Shown: positions 17,372-28,515 of the stretch, one piece after another
How positions within the stretch are numbered: the first letter of the stretch is position 1
How the letters are laid out: the number at the start of each line of letters is the position of its first letter
From: Nocardia exalbida NBRC 100660
GTDB taxonomy: Bacteria; Actinomycetota; Actinomycetes; Mycobacteriales; Mycobacteriaceae
Assembly (NCBI RefSeq): GCF_000308575.1
Contig: NZ_BAFZ01000119.1
Coordinates: 186,001-250,000, forward strand
Direction of reading: 5' to 3'
DNA: 64,000 bases
Made by a program: the position numbers and the translations under genes
Notes under the pieces: model-generated
Told to the model about the DNA's origin: nothing
Seen by the model: the letters and a program-made list of their open reading frames with translations, nothing else
Databases searched by the model: none

Positions 17372-18340
17372 TCACTTCGGCACAGGTCCCTGGTAGGGCC
17401 GGAATCCGGGATGGAACGGTCCGCCGGGCGGGTCGGCGGGCCGCTGCCGCGACTCGGGATCGGCCCGGCCCTCGGCGTCGCGCTCCTCGCGCGGCCGCGC
17501 CTTCTCGTCCTCGCGCCCGCGGGCGCGGGTATTCGGCACGACGGCGAGCGAGGGGCGGCGCGCCGGTTCCTGCCCCGGCTCGTCCGCGGGCTCGTCGGCG
17601 TAGGAGTCGTCGTCGGACAGCTCGTCGTCATCGGCCTCGGCGCGCGGCCGGTCGTCGGCGTCGTCCTCGCGCCGGCGTTCGCGGGGGCGCGGACGGCCAG
17701 GATCGTGTCCGCCGCCGTCGAAGCGCGGCTCGCTGACCGGCGGCAGTACGTGCAGCAGGCCGGAAAGGCGCAGCACCGCGTCGATCGCGCTTTCCCAATC
17801 CTTCGGAGTGGTGCCCACCAGCAGCATGCCCAGGGTCCAGTTGCCCTCGCTCCAGAGCATCTGCACGGTGTCCGGCAGATTCTCGATGAAGGCGACCATG
17901 CGCTGATCCACAGCGTGCCTGGCGATTTCGGGGTTGGTGGCGAAGACCACGCGGTCGCCGATCGCGCCGAGCAGCTCCAGATCGTGGTCCTTGGGCGGTG
18001 CGGCCGTCTTCAACCGCATGTCCACGTCGATGTCCGAGCCGATCTGGCGGCGCACCGCGACCAGCGTCGCGGAATCCTCCAGATCGAACAGCACGAACTT
18101 CTCGCCCTTGCGGATGCCGGAGACCACGTCGACCGCGGAGAGATAGCCCAATTTGGCCAGCGCGCCGCGGCGCCACGTGGATGGCAGCGCGGGTTCCACG
18201 GACACGTAGGTATAGCCCTGCGACTTCGCCCAGACCTGTCGCGCGTGACCGGTCCGCTGCCGCTGGAGCCGATCGAAATACAGCAGCACGATCGCGCCCA
18301 CGAGCGCGATCGCCGCCAACCCGAACCACATTGCCGTCAT
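17372..18340 (-). CDS. Rv0383c-like membrane-anchored protein
   Basis: 322 residues. An N-terminal membrane helix (~4-22) leads to a conserved domain (~30-205) with WAKSQGYTYVSVEPALPSTW and GNWTLGMLLVGTTPKDWE, followed by a strongly charged, disordered tail rich in Arg/Asp/Glu/Pro. M. tuberculosis Rv0383c, between pyrE and clpB, has this form and position, so orthology is likely by synteny. No function is established. ATG 18340 gives the N-terminal helix. The SDR gene starts 16 bases after its stop. Confidence 0.78.
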   Translation of the reverse strand: MTAMWFGLAAIALVGAIVLLYFDRLQRQRTGHARQVWAKSQGYTYVSVEPALPSTWRRGALAKLGYLSAVDVVSGIRKGEKFVLFDLEDSATLVAVRRQIGSDIDVDMRLKTAAPPKDHDLELLGAIGDRVVFATNPEIARHAVDQRMVAFIENLPDTVQMLWSEGNWTLGMLLVGTTPKDWESAIDAVLRLSGLLHVLPPVSEPRFDGGGHDPGRPRPRERRREDDADDRPRAEADDDELSDDDSYADEPADEPGQEPARRPSLAVVPNTRARGREDEKARPREERDAEGRADPESRQRPADPPGGPFHPGFRPYQGPVPK

Positions 18341-18471
18341 CGACGCCTAGCCTAATAGTCCCGGCCGGACATGGTCCGTCATTACCCCCGCGCCGGGCCG
18401 AGCGAAACGGGAGCGGGCGCCGATCCGCGGGTGAACGCGCGGCCCCGCGCACCGGAGGCGGCCGGGGCGGT

Positions 18472-19281
18472 TCATCGTCCGCCTCCGGGCAGCGAGGTAC
18501 CGATGATGATCTTGGCCTGGATCGATCCGTCCTGGCCCTTGTCGCCCTGGATCATGACGAGTTCACCGGGGGCCAGATCGGATACCGCGGTGCCCGACAA
18601 CGCGATCACCTGGGTGCTCGCGTCCGTGCGCACCGTGATGGTGTTGCCCATCACCGAACTGACCGTCAGGGTGCCCCCGTCGTTGGCGGTGATGGTGCCC
18701 ACCGTCGCGCCGAGGCCGTCGACGTCGCCGAGGCCGGGCACGCTGGGCAGCCCGCTCGGCGGGGTCGGCTGGGCGTTCCTGGTTCCCGGCGCCGGCTTCG
18801 TCGTGACGCGCGCCGTCGTGGCCGCCGCCGTGTCGGCCGAACCGGAATCGCTGCTGCCCAGCAGCACGCCCGCGACCACCCCGATGGCTCCGATCAGCAA
18901 CACCACGCCGAGGCCGAGGGCGATCCACAGGCCGGTGTTGCGCCGAGGCGGCTGCGGCGGCCCCGGCGGCGGTCCGCCGCCGGGCGGCATCGCGCCACCG
19001 GGCGGCCCCGCCGTGCCCGGCCACCGATCGCCGCCGCTGTCCGGATAGGCGGCCCACTGGGCGTCGTAGGCGGGGAACTCGCGCGTCGCGTTGGTGCCCG
19101 GCGGCCCCCACGCTCCGTAATGCTCCGTCGGGGGATAATCCGACGGCGCGGCGGTGCCGTACGCCTCGGGGTACTCCGTGGTGTGCGCGGGGTCCCCGTA
19201 TCCGGACTTGCCCGGCGCACCCAGGTGTTCGGTCGGCGCATCCTCCGGCCGCTGTCCCCAGGGATCGTTCGGGTTGGTCAT
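18472..19281 (-). CDS. Pro/Gly-rich membrane protein with DUF5666-like exported domain
   Basis: 269 residues: a cytoplasmic head rich in Pro, Gly and Tyr (~1-115), one membrane helix (~117-141), a Thr/Pro linker, and a C-terminal beta domain (~190-265) with GTITANDGGTLTVSS and TVRTDASTQVIALSG. The last matches the DUF5666 pattern of short exported OB-like domains. It lies between clpB and the Rv0383c-like gene, all on the minus strand. ATG 19281 starts the conserved MTNPNDPWGQ head seen in many mycolata membrane proteins. Function unknown. Confidence 0.75.
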   Translation of the reverse strand: MTNPNDPWGQRPEDAPTEHLGAPGKSGYGDPAHTTEYPEAYGTAAPSDYPPTEHYGAWGPPGTNATREFPAYDAQWAAYPDSGGDRWPGTAGPPGGAMPPGGGPPPGPPQPPRRNTGLWIALGLGVVLLIGAIGVVAGVLLGSSDSGSADTAAATTARVTTKPAPGTRNAQPTPPSGLPSVPGLGDVDGLGATVGTITANDGGTLTVSSVMGNTITVRTDASTQVIALSGTAVSDLAPGELVMIQGDKGQDGSIQAKIIIGTSLPGGGR

Positions 19282-19475
19282 GCGTTCCAGCGTAGGCTTC
19301 GTTCGCGCACTCGCGCCCGCACCCGCGGAACCGGTGTGCCCTCCGGAAGACCCACGCCGGAGCCCGATCCCTCGCACGCGAAGCGGTCATCGATCCACTC
19401 CGGCCGGTGTCGCCACCCTGCCGAGTCGATGAAACAAGCTGTGCGCGAATCGAGTTGCGCGGTGGTCGTCGAACG

Positions 19476-19508
19476 GGCCTCGCCCCGAGCGCTGCCCGGA
19501 GCGAGGCC
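19476..19508 (-). terminator. Hairpin after clpB
   Basis: Perfect 8-bp stem GGCCTCGC / GCGAGGCC (19476-19483 with 19501-19508) and a 17-base loop, just past the clpB stop at 19515. There is no clear U-run, so termination is inferred from position and GC-rich stem. Confidence 0.5.
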
Positions 19509-19514
19509 GCTCGC

Positions 19515-22070
<2,556 letters not shown>

Positions 22071-22184
22071 GAGTCACCTTCCTACTAGTCGATTCGCACG
22101 ACGCCGAGCACGATTCCGGTGGACGGAAGCCCTCGCTTCGTCTCGCCCGCTCGTCTACCGGCTCGCCGCCGTTCCTTACCGTCC

Positions 22185-22210
22185 AACGTCGGAAAGGTTG
22201 AGCCTGTTCC
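22185..22210 (-). promoter_or_regulatory. SigH/SigE-type promoter candidate of clpB
   Basis: On the minus strand GGAAC (22206-22210) is followed after exactly 17 bases by CGTT (22185-22188), matching the GGAAC-N16-18-GTT pattern of stress ECF sigma factors in mycobacteria. It is 115 bases upstream of the clpB start and overlaps the HAIR element. Pattern match only. Confidence 0.55.
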
Positions 22211-22217
22211 GCTCAAG
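22197..22217 (-). promoter_or_regulatory. HAIR operator (HspR site) upstream of clpB
   Basis: GTTGAGC-CTGTTCC-GCTCAAG matches the HspR-associated inverted repeat CTTGAGT-N7-ACTCAAG at 11 of 14 arm positions with the correct 7-base spacer. It lies ~127 bases before the clpB GTG in the otherwise featureless 339-base gap 22071-22409, and covers the promoter candidate, consistent with repression by HspR. Confidence 0.8.
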
Positions 22218-22409
22218 TTCGTATTTTTTCGGCGCGCCCGCCCGTAACCGGGGATCGGATCGAACGCTACGCCCCGACACCGGCGAAAGCGACGCCTCGC
22301 CGACACCGCCGATGCGGTGATTCCGCACGTCGGCGGGGTTCGGATGCCTACGATGACCTCGGCCGTCACTTGTTGCATCACTCTTCACCCCGAATCAAGG
22401 AGCGAATGG

Positions 22410-23345
22410 ATGCGCGCGATCGTGGTACGGAAGTTCGGAGCGACGCCGGAACTGGCCGAGATGCCGATGCCCGAACCCGGACCCGGAGCCGTGCGGGTCC
22501 AACTCCAGGCGGCCGGGGTGAACCCCTTCGACCGGAAAGTGGCCTCCGGGATCCTGGACGGCAGACTGCCCCACGACTTCCCGATGATCCTCGGGGTGGA
22601 CGGGGCGGGCACCGTCGCCACGATCGGCGCGGGCGTCAGCCGCTTCGCCGTCGGGGACCGGGTGGTCGGCAAGTTCCTCACGCCGCCGGTGGGCCACGGC
22701 AGCTTCGCCGAGTACGCGGTGCTCCCGGAGGGCGGCACGCTGGTGCCGATCCCGCCCGGCGTTCCGACCGTCGCGGCCGCCGCGCTGCCGACCGCCGGGG
22801 TCACCGCGCAGGATCTCGTGGACGCCACGCACATCAAGCCCGGCCAGACCGTGCTGATCGTGGGCGCGACCGGCGGCGTCGGCTCCTTCCTGGTGCAACT
22901 GGCCAATATCGCGGGCGCGCACGTCATCGCGACGGCGCGCGGCGATTCCGCCGATCAGATGACCCGGCTGGGCGCGGCCGAGACGGTGGACTACTCCGCG
23001 GCCCCGGTGCGCGAGCAGGTCGCCGCCGCGCATCCGGACGGCATCGACGTGCTGTTCGACCTGGTGAGCCCGCCCGAGGCGCTCGCAGAACTGACCACGC
23101 TGGTCCGCGACGGCGGCACGGTCTACTCCACCACCTTCGCCGCCGACGAGGACGCGTTGCGCGCGCGGTCGATCAAGGGCGGCAACATCGAATCCCAAGG
23201 CAAAGCGCCGGAGTTGGCCAGGCTGATCCAACGCGTCGCCGCGGGTGACGTGGTCGTGCCGATCGACGCCACCGTCCCGCTCGCGGAGGGACCCGCGGTC
23301 ATCGGAGCGCCCGGCGCACGCGGCAAGACCGTGCTGGCCATCTGA
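22410..23345 (+). CDS. NADPH:quinone reductase-type MDR oxidoreductase
   Basis: 311 residues of the zinc-free medium-chain dehydrogenase/reductase family. A GroES-like N-domain with AAGVNPFDRKVASG is followed by a Rossmann domain with VLIVGATGGVGSFLVQLA (the AxxGxxG cofactor loop) and a C-terminal TVPLAEGPAVI element. There are no zinc-ligand Cys, in line with quinone oxidoreductases that use NADPH. ATG 22410 has AAGGAG seven bases upstream. It stands divergent from clpB across the HAIR-containing gap, so a heat or redox stress role is possible but unproven. Confidence 0.88.
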   Translation: MRAIVVRKFGATPELAEMPMPEPGPGAVRVQLQAAGVNPFDRKVASGILDGRLPHDFPMILGVDGAGTVATIGAGVSRFAVGDRVVGKFLTPPVGHGSFAEYAVLPEGGTLVPIPPGVPTVAAAALPTAGVTAQDLVDATHIKPGQTVLIVGATGGVGSFLVQLANIAGAHVIATARGDSADQMTRLGAAETVDYSAAPVREQVAAAHPDGIDVLFDLVSPPEALAELTTLVRDGGTVYSTTFAADEDALRARSIKGGNIESQGKAPELARLIQRVAAGDVVVPIDATVPLAEGPAVIGAPGARGKTVLAI

Positions 23346-23407
23346 GCCGTACCGGCCCGCCGGGCCGGCCTCCCGCCAGACCCCGGAGGTGTGCGCTGAA
23401 CACCCGA

Positions 23408-24280
23408 GTGCCCCAATTCGGCCTGTTCCTGATCCCGGAGGCCGAGGATTTCCGCAGGCTCGCCGAGCTGAGTGTGTACGCCGACGTATCCGGGCTCGAC
23501 CTGATCGGCATCCAGGACCACCCATACCAGCGCCGTTTCCTGGACACCTGGACCCTGATCACCGCTCTGGTCACGCGGACCGAGCGGATCACCTTCTTCC
23601 CGGACGTGGCGAACCTGCCGCTGCGCCACCCCGCGCTGCTCGCGAAATCGGTGGCTTCGCTCGACATCATCAGCGACGGCCGGATCCAGCTCGGCCTCGG
23701 CGCGGGCGCGTTCTGGGACGCTGTGGCCGGGATGGGCGGACCGCGCAGAACCGGTGGCGAAGCGGTGCGCGCGCTCGGCGAGGCGATCACGGTCATCCGC
23801 GCCCTGTGGAGCGACGCGCGATCGGTCCGGGTGCCCGGATCCTTCTACTCCCTCGCGGGCGCGCATCCCGGTCCCCGCCCGAGGCACGATCCCGGCATCT
23901 GGCTCGGCGCGCGGGGCCCGCGCATGCTCGAGCTCACCGGACGCGCCGCCGACGGCTGGGTGCCGTCGGCCGCGTGGGCGCCGCCGGAGTTCCTCGCCGA
24001 CGCGGGCAGGCGGATCGATGACGCCGCCGCCGCGGCGGACCGGGACCCGCTGGCGGTGCGACGGGTGTTGAACGTGTCCGGGACCATCACCGCGGACGGA
24101 ACCGACCGCGGCTTCCTGGAGGGTCCGGTCGCGCGATGGGTCGACGATCTTCTGGTTCTGCACCATGACCAGCGGATCGACGGATTCGTCTTCTGGCCCA
24201 CCGAGGGGGAACCGGTCGAGCAGATCCGGCGTTATACCGAGCAGGTCGTGCCCGCGGTTCGGGCCGGCGCCGGGTCGTGA
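23408..24280 (+). CDS. LLM-class flavin-dependent oxidoreductase
   Basis: 290 residues with the bacterial luciferase-like TIM barrel. Motifs are FGLFLIPEAEDF at the start, GLDLIGIQDHPYQ, FFPDVANLPLRHPALLAKS, and GRIQLGLGAGAFWD. In actinomycetes many members use coenzyme F420 rather than FMN; the fold cannot decide this by eye. GTG 23408 gives a normal N-terminus, but GGAGGT ends 18 bases upstream; CTG 23396, in frame, has the better spacing. It follows the quinone-reductase gene by 62 bases on the same strand and may share its transcript. Confidence 0.86.
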   Translation: MPQFGLFLIPEAEDFRRLAELSVYADVSGLDLIGIQDHPYQRRFLDTWTLITALVTRTERITFFPDVANLPLRHPALLAKSVASLDIISDGRIQLGLGAGAFWDAVAGMGGPRRTGGEAVRALGEAITVIRALWSDARSVRVPGSFYSLAGAHPGPRPRHDPGIWLGARGPRMLELTGRAADGWVPSAAWAPPEFLADAGRRIDDAAAAADRDPLAVRRVLNVSGTITADGTDRGFLEGPVARWVDDLLVLHHDQRIDGFVFWPTEGEPVEQIRRYTEQVVPAVRAGAGS

Positions 24281-24578
24281 CCGGCGTCTGCTCGGCGGCG
24301 ACGGGCCGCGAAGCCGCGGCGCCGTCCGTCCGTGGCTCCGGTTACCGAAGGGTCAGCCACATCCGCCGTTTGCCCACCGATTACCGTTTGGCCGGGTCTC
24401 CCGGCACCGACGGTCGCGGCCGGAGGTAGTTCGTCTCCAGCCCGTACCCGGCCGGAGCGAAGGCGAAGGTATGCCTATACCCACACGACCACGGCATTTT
24501 CGGGGATACTTGTCGGCGGGAGACCGCCGGTAACGGGTATGTCCCCGGGCAGAACTGAGGGAAAGGAAGCTCCACGTC

Positions 24579-25736
24579 GTGGATGCGCGTTCGGCTGCGC
24601 TGGTCCGCGCCAATTTTCGTTCGGTGATCGAGTCACCGAATGGACCCGAGCGGTTGGTCAGTGCGTTCTACGGACATTTGTTCGCCGAGAATCCCCGGCT
24701 GCGCGAATTGTTCCCGCCCGCCATGGAGATGCAGGCCAAGCGCATCGCCACGGCCATCCAGTACGTGCTCGATCACCTGGAGGACTGGGACCGGGCGCAG
24801 AAATTCCTGGAGCAACTCGCCCGCGACCATCGCAAGTACGGCGTCGAGGCGGCGCACTACGACGTGGCGGGCCGCGCGCTGCTCGCGGCGTTCCGTGCCT
24901 ACAACGGCGCGGCCTGGAACCGGAGCCTGGAGGAGGGCTGGCGCGACATCACCATCCTGATCTCCGCGTCCATGGCCATCGGCGCCAACTCCGACAAGTC
25001 GCAGCCGGTGTGGGAGGCGACCGTGGTCGGCCATCGCCGTGTGCTGGAGGACCTGGCCATCGTGCGGCTGCAATCCGACGGGCCGGTGCCCTACCAGGCC
25101 GGACAGTACGTGCCGGTCACGATCCCGCAGCGGCCGAAGATGTGGCGCTATTTCTCCCCGGCCATCCCGTCCAACCCGTACGGCGAGATCGAGTTCCACG
25201 TGCGCAAGATCCGCGGGGGCTGGGTGAGCCCCGCGATCGTCAACGAGACCAGGGTCGGCGACCGCTGGCGGATCGCGGGCCCGCTCGGCGGACTGCACGT
25301 CGACCGGGACAGCGGCCGCGACGTGCTCATGATCGGCGCGGGCACCGGCATCGCGCCGCTGCGCGCCCAGCTGATCGAGATGGGCCAGCGCGGCATCAAT
25401 CCGCGCGTGCACTTCTTCATCGGGGGCCGCTATCCCTGCGATCTGTACGACGTGGAGAACATGTGGCAGCTCTCGCAGAGCAACCCGTGGCTGACCATCG
25501 TGCCGGTGTGCGAGCAGAAGACCAATCCGTGGTGGTACCCGCATCCGCCGCAGGACGCACCGTACGGCATGCACCGGCGCCTGATCGGTAATCTAGGCGC
25601 CGTCGTCGCGAGCTTCGGCGCGTGGGCGGACCGCCAGATCCAGATCGCCGGATCGGCCCGGATGATCGCGGATACCCAGCGCGCGCTCATCGCGGTCGGC
25701 ACGCCGGAGCAGAACATCAGCTGCGACCCTGTGTAA
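24579..25736 (+). CDS. Globin-ferredoxin reductase fusion (flavohemoprotein-like)
   Basis: 385 residues: N-terminal globin (~1-130), FAD-binding domain (~145-245) and NAD-binding domain (~245-385). In the globin, Tyr B10 (SAFYGHLF), Gln E7 (EMQAKRI) and the proximal His (ARDHRKYGV) are all present. The FAD motif is RYFSPA and the NAD loop GAGTGIAPLR. Flavohemoproteins turn nitric oxide and oxygen into nitrate; the mycobacterial Rv0385-type group has this domain order near clpB but its activity is less clear (D-lactate-linked oxidation has been proposed for a relative). GTG 24579 follows AAGGAAG at a slightly long distance. The next reductase gene starts 14 bases after its stop. Confidence 0.9.
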   Translation: MDARSAALVRANFRSVIESPNGPERLVSAFYGHLFAENPRLRELFPPAMEMQAKRIATAIQYVLDHLEDWDRAQKFLEQLARDHRKYGVEAAHYDVAGRALLAAFRAYNGAAWNRSLEEGWRDITILISASMAIGANSDKSQPVWEATVVGHRRVLEDLAIVRLQSDGPVPYQAGQYVPVTIPQRPKMWRYFSPAIPSNPYGEIEFHVRKIRGGWVSPAIVNETRVGDRWRIAGPLGGLHVDRDSGRDVLMIGAGTGIAPLRAQLIEMGQRGINPRVHFFIGGRYPCDLYDVENMWQLSQSNPWLTIVPVCEQKTNPWWYPHPPQDAPYGMHRRLIGNLGAVVASFGAWADRQIQIAGSARMIADTQRALIAVGTPEQNISCDPV

Positions 25737-25750
25737 CGAAGGAGGCCCCG

Positions 25751-26527
25751 TTGGGGGATCCGAGCATGCTCGGTAACGGTCATGAAGCGCCGGAGTGGAC
25801 CTCGACCGTGGTCGGCCATCATCGGCTCCGGCACGATCTCGCGGTGATCCGCCTGATCGGCGAGTTCGTTCCGTTCGCCGCCGGGCAATCGGTCGAGGTG
25901 CGAGTTCCGCAGCACCCCGGCGTGCGCCGCAGGTTCTCCCCCGCGCTGCCGCCCTCCCTGGACGGCAAGCTGGAGTTCCACGTGCGCACGGTGCCGGGCG
26001 GCTGGTGCAGCGCCGCCATCGTCGCCGACACGCAGCCGGGCGACGAGTGGCGAATCGGCGCTCCGGCAGGCGGGTTCTGGGTCGACCCGGACGGCGACGA
26101 GGTGGTCATGATCGCCGGCGGCACGGGATTGGCGCCGATGCGCGCGCAGATCCTGGAACTGGCGCGCAAGCCTTCCCCGCCGCCGACCTACCTCTTCGTC
26201 GGCGGGCGCTCCCCCCGCGACCTGTACGCCTCGGACATGCTCTTCCTGCTCGCCGCCGAATTGCCCTGGCTCACTGTCATTCCCGTGGTGGAAAGCCTGG
26301 AGGACCCGCACTGGGTCGACGAGTGGTACGAGCAGTCCCGTGTCGACATCGGCTTCTCACCCGACGACCTGCTCTACGGCACACTCGCCGAAGTCCTCGG
26401 CTCCCACGGCGCCTTCCGCGAGCACCAAGTGCTGGTCTGCGGCTCCCCCGCCATGGTCCAGACCACGGTCGACCGCCTCCTGGAAACCGGAACACCCCCG
26501 GAGCGCATCCAATTCGAGGGGCTCTGA
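25751..26527 (+). CDS. Stand-alone FAD/NAD reductase related to flavohemoproteins
   Basis: 258 residues, homologous along its length to the reductase half of the preceding protein but without a globin. The FAD motif is RRFSPA, the NAD loop GGTGLAPMR, and the C-terminal pattern VCGSPAMVQTT is shared with the fusion at 26813. The FNR family moves electrons from NAD(P)H through FAD. Start: TTG 25751 sits 5 bases after AAGGAGG, so it is preferred to ATG 25766. It may supply electrons to a separate globin or monooxygenase, or form a mixed complex with the fusion; neither partner is proven. Confidence 0.85.
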   Translation: MGDPSMLGNGHEAPEWTSTVVGHHRLRHDLAVIRLIGEFVPFAAGQSVEVRVPQHPGVRRRFSPALPPSLDGKLEFHVRTVPGGWCSAAIVADTQPGDEWRIGAPAGGFWVDPDGDEVVMIAGGTGLAPMRAQILELARKPSPPPTYLFVGGRSPRDLYASDMLFLLAAELPWLTVIPVVESLEDPHWVDEWYEQSRVDIGFSPDDLLYGTLAEVLGSHGAFREHQVLVCGSPAMVQTTVDRLLETGTPPERIQFEGL

Positions 26528-26785
26528 CCTCTACCGCCGACCGTCCGAACCAGCACACCGCGCGCGGCGGAAGAAGGCCCATTGCAACGACATCGGGCCA
26601 ACCATGTCTTTCTCGAGCGGCACAAGGGTCGAGCCTCCAGCGCCGCAGAGGTAGAACCCGACACAGCATTCGCACCGAGAGCCACCAGCACCACCCCACG
26701 CGACCACATCAGCTCAACTCCCGGTTTCGAGCGAAGCGAGACCGAGCATGCGCCGTTCGCGAGCCATGAAGGGGCCGCGAACACC

Positions 26786-26802
26786 CAGCGCCGCAGGCGC
26801 TG
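26786..26802. terminator. Short hairpin between convergent reductase genes
   Basis: Perfect palindrome CAGCGCC-GCA-GGCGCTG in the 285-base gap 26528-26812, next to the end of the minus-strand fusion gene. There is no U-run after the stem on either strand. The rest of the gap shows no gene. Confidence 0.35.
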
Positions 26803-26812
26803 GAAAAACAAT

Positions 26813-27982
26813 TCAGTACAGCGGGTCGTGGCGGATGTTTTTCGCCAGGGTTCCCGCTGCCATGAGGCGGAACTTGGTGGTCTGCACCATCGACGGTGAA
26901 CCGACGATCTGAACATCGCGGTCGGACCAGGCGCCGAAGCTCGCGACGACCTTGCCGATCTGGCCGGTCACGCGGGGTTCCAGGCCGGGCCAGGTGGTGC
27001 GCGGCTCGTCGGGTTCCGCGTACCACCAGGGGTTTTCGTCGTGTTCGCTCACCGGCGTGACGGTGAGCCAGCGGTTGGCCATCGCCAGCTTGCTCAACGT
27101 CTCCAGGTCGTAGAGGTCGCACGGGTGGTGCCCGCCGACGAACAGATGCACCTTCGGATTGGTCCGCCGCATCGCCATCGACATCAGCTGGGCGCGCAGC
27201 GGCGCGATTCCGGTGCCGCAGCCGATCATCAGCATCTTGCGTTTGGTGTTGCGCGGAACGCCGAGGCCGCCGAGCGGTGAGCCGAGCAGCCACTGGTCGC
27301 CGACGACGGTCTGGCCGACGATGGCCGAGCTGACCCAGCCGCCCAGCACACTGCGGACGTGGAACTCGATCTCACCATTGGTGTTCGCGGGCACGGCGGG
27401 CGAGAGATAGCGCCACATGCGCGGCCGCGAGGGGATCTGCACGCTCAGGTACTGACCCGCGGCGTAGCGCATCGGCTGGTCCAGTTGCAGCCGGACGACG
27501 ACGAGGTTGCGTAGCACCTCGCGGCGCTCGATCACCGTGCCGGTCCACGCCGACGGCGTGGTCTCCTTCTCCGCCGCGCCGATCATGGTGTCGGCGATGA
27601 TCTTCAGGCCCTCGTCCCAGGCCCGGTCGACCTCGTCGGTCCACATCTCGGTCCCTGCGAACACCTTGACGGCGGTCTTCAGGGCGGTGGATACGGCGGC
27701 GTAGTGCGCGGGCTGCACGCCGTATTTGCGGTGATCCCTGCCGAGTTGGGCGAGGAAGGGCAGTAGCTTGTCGGGCTCTTCCAACCGGTCCAGCGCGTAG
27801 GAGATCGCCTTGACCAGGCGATCGCGCTGGGAGTCCATCGCGGCGGGAAAGAAATCGCGGACGTGCGGGTAATCGGTGAACAAGATCGCGTAGAACGATC
27901 TCGCCAGTTTCTCCGGCCCCCCATCCTCCGCAGCAACCGCCTTGAAAGTTGTTCTGATCAAAGCGACAGCGCGTGAATCCAT
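26813..27982 (-). CDS. Second globin-ferredoxin reductase fusion
   Basis: 389 residues with the same three-domain order as the fusion at 24579 but clearly diverged. Globin residues: FY in SRSFYAILF-like helix B, Gln in MDSQRDRL, and proximal His in GRDHRKYGV. FAD motif RYLSPA, NAD loop GCGTGIAPLR, and C-terminal VGSPSMVQTT. It is convergent to the other two reductases, so it is controlled separately, from the AT-richer 27983-28460 region. ATG 27982 is chosen by alignment of MDSRAVALI with MDARSAALV of the paralogue; GTG 27991 is possible. Nitric-oxide or lactate-related oxidation are the known family options. Confidence 0.9.
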   Translation of the reverse strand: MDSRAVALIRTTFKAVAAEDGGPEKLARSFYAILFTDYPHVRDFFPAAMDSQRDRLVKAISYALDRLEEPDKLLPFLAQLGRDHRKYGVQPAHYAAVSTALKTAVKVFAGTEMWTDEVDRAWDEGLKIIADTMIGAAEKETTPSAWTGTVIERREVLRNLVVVRLQLDQPMRYAAGQYLSVQIPSRPRMWRYLSPAVPANTNGEIEFHVRSVLGGWVSSAIVGQTVVGDQWLLGSPLGGLGVPRNTKRKMLMIGCGTGIAPLRAQLMSMAMRRTNPKVHLFVGGHHPCDLYDLETLSKLAMANRWLTVTPVSEHDENPWWYAEPDEPRTTWPGLEPRVTGQIGKVVASFGAWSDRDVQIVGSPSMVQTTKFRLMAAGTLAKNIRHDPLY

Positions 27983-28460
27983 TGATGTCACAACCCCATT
28001 TCGCACTCGTTCACGAACCTTGCCGGCGAGTGAGGTGCTGCGGGGCCACTCGACAGCAGCCGACGGAAAGGAGTGTAGGCGAGGTTTGCCAGCAACGGAA
28101 TCTTTCGAAGGAACATCACGCGTGTAATTTCGTCGAAACCAGGATATTCAGCGAGACACGCCAGAGAAACCGACTGCAAGACCGTAGATCTGACGCGAAA
28201 TCGGTCATACGCACACCGAAAAGTTAAGTGACACTTGGTCGATTTCGTCCCGATTGGTCTGTTCTAGCGACATCGGGGCAACATGGAGACCCTCGGGACA
28301 GGACCGAATCGGGCAAACGGCACCGGTTCCGTAAACATATCTATGGTGGAAATGCCCAGTTGATTCGACAACGAAAGGAACTCCGCCGCACGACTTCCGT
28401 CGAACATGTTCTGGTTTATTCTCAGCAAATTATCGGTGGTAGCAGCGGTGAAACGACGAA
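27983..28460. other. AT-richer intergenic region before the dnaK operon terminator
   Basis: A 478-base stretch without a supportable gene and visibly richer in A/T than the flanking coding DNA, especially 28090-28450. It must hold the promoter of the globin fusion at 26813-27982. Short open frames exist (for example 63 codons on the minus strand ending at 27988) but none has a good ribosome site or recognisable product. Confidence 0.5.
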
Positions 28461-28502
28461 GGCCCCGGCGTCGGATCGCGATGTGCGATCGAGGCCGGGG
28501 CC
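28461..28502 (-). terminator. Strong hairpin ending the dnaK operon
   Basis: Nested perfect stems: GGCCCCGGC (28461-28469) with GCCGGGGCC (28494-28502), and inside it GATCGC with GCGATC (28474-28479/28485-28490) around a 5-base loop. It lies 13 bases past the hspR stop. On the minus strand it is followed by TTCGTCG, with no long U-run. Confidence 0.75.
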
Positions 28503-28515
28503 GTGGTCGTGCCGG

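Noticed and set aside
27988..28179. 63-codon minus-strand frame just upstream of the second globin fusion
   Set aside because: No ribosome site, no recognisable motif, and it lies in the likely promoter region.
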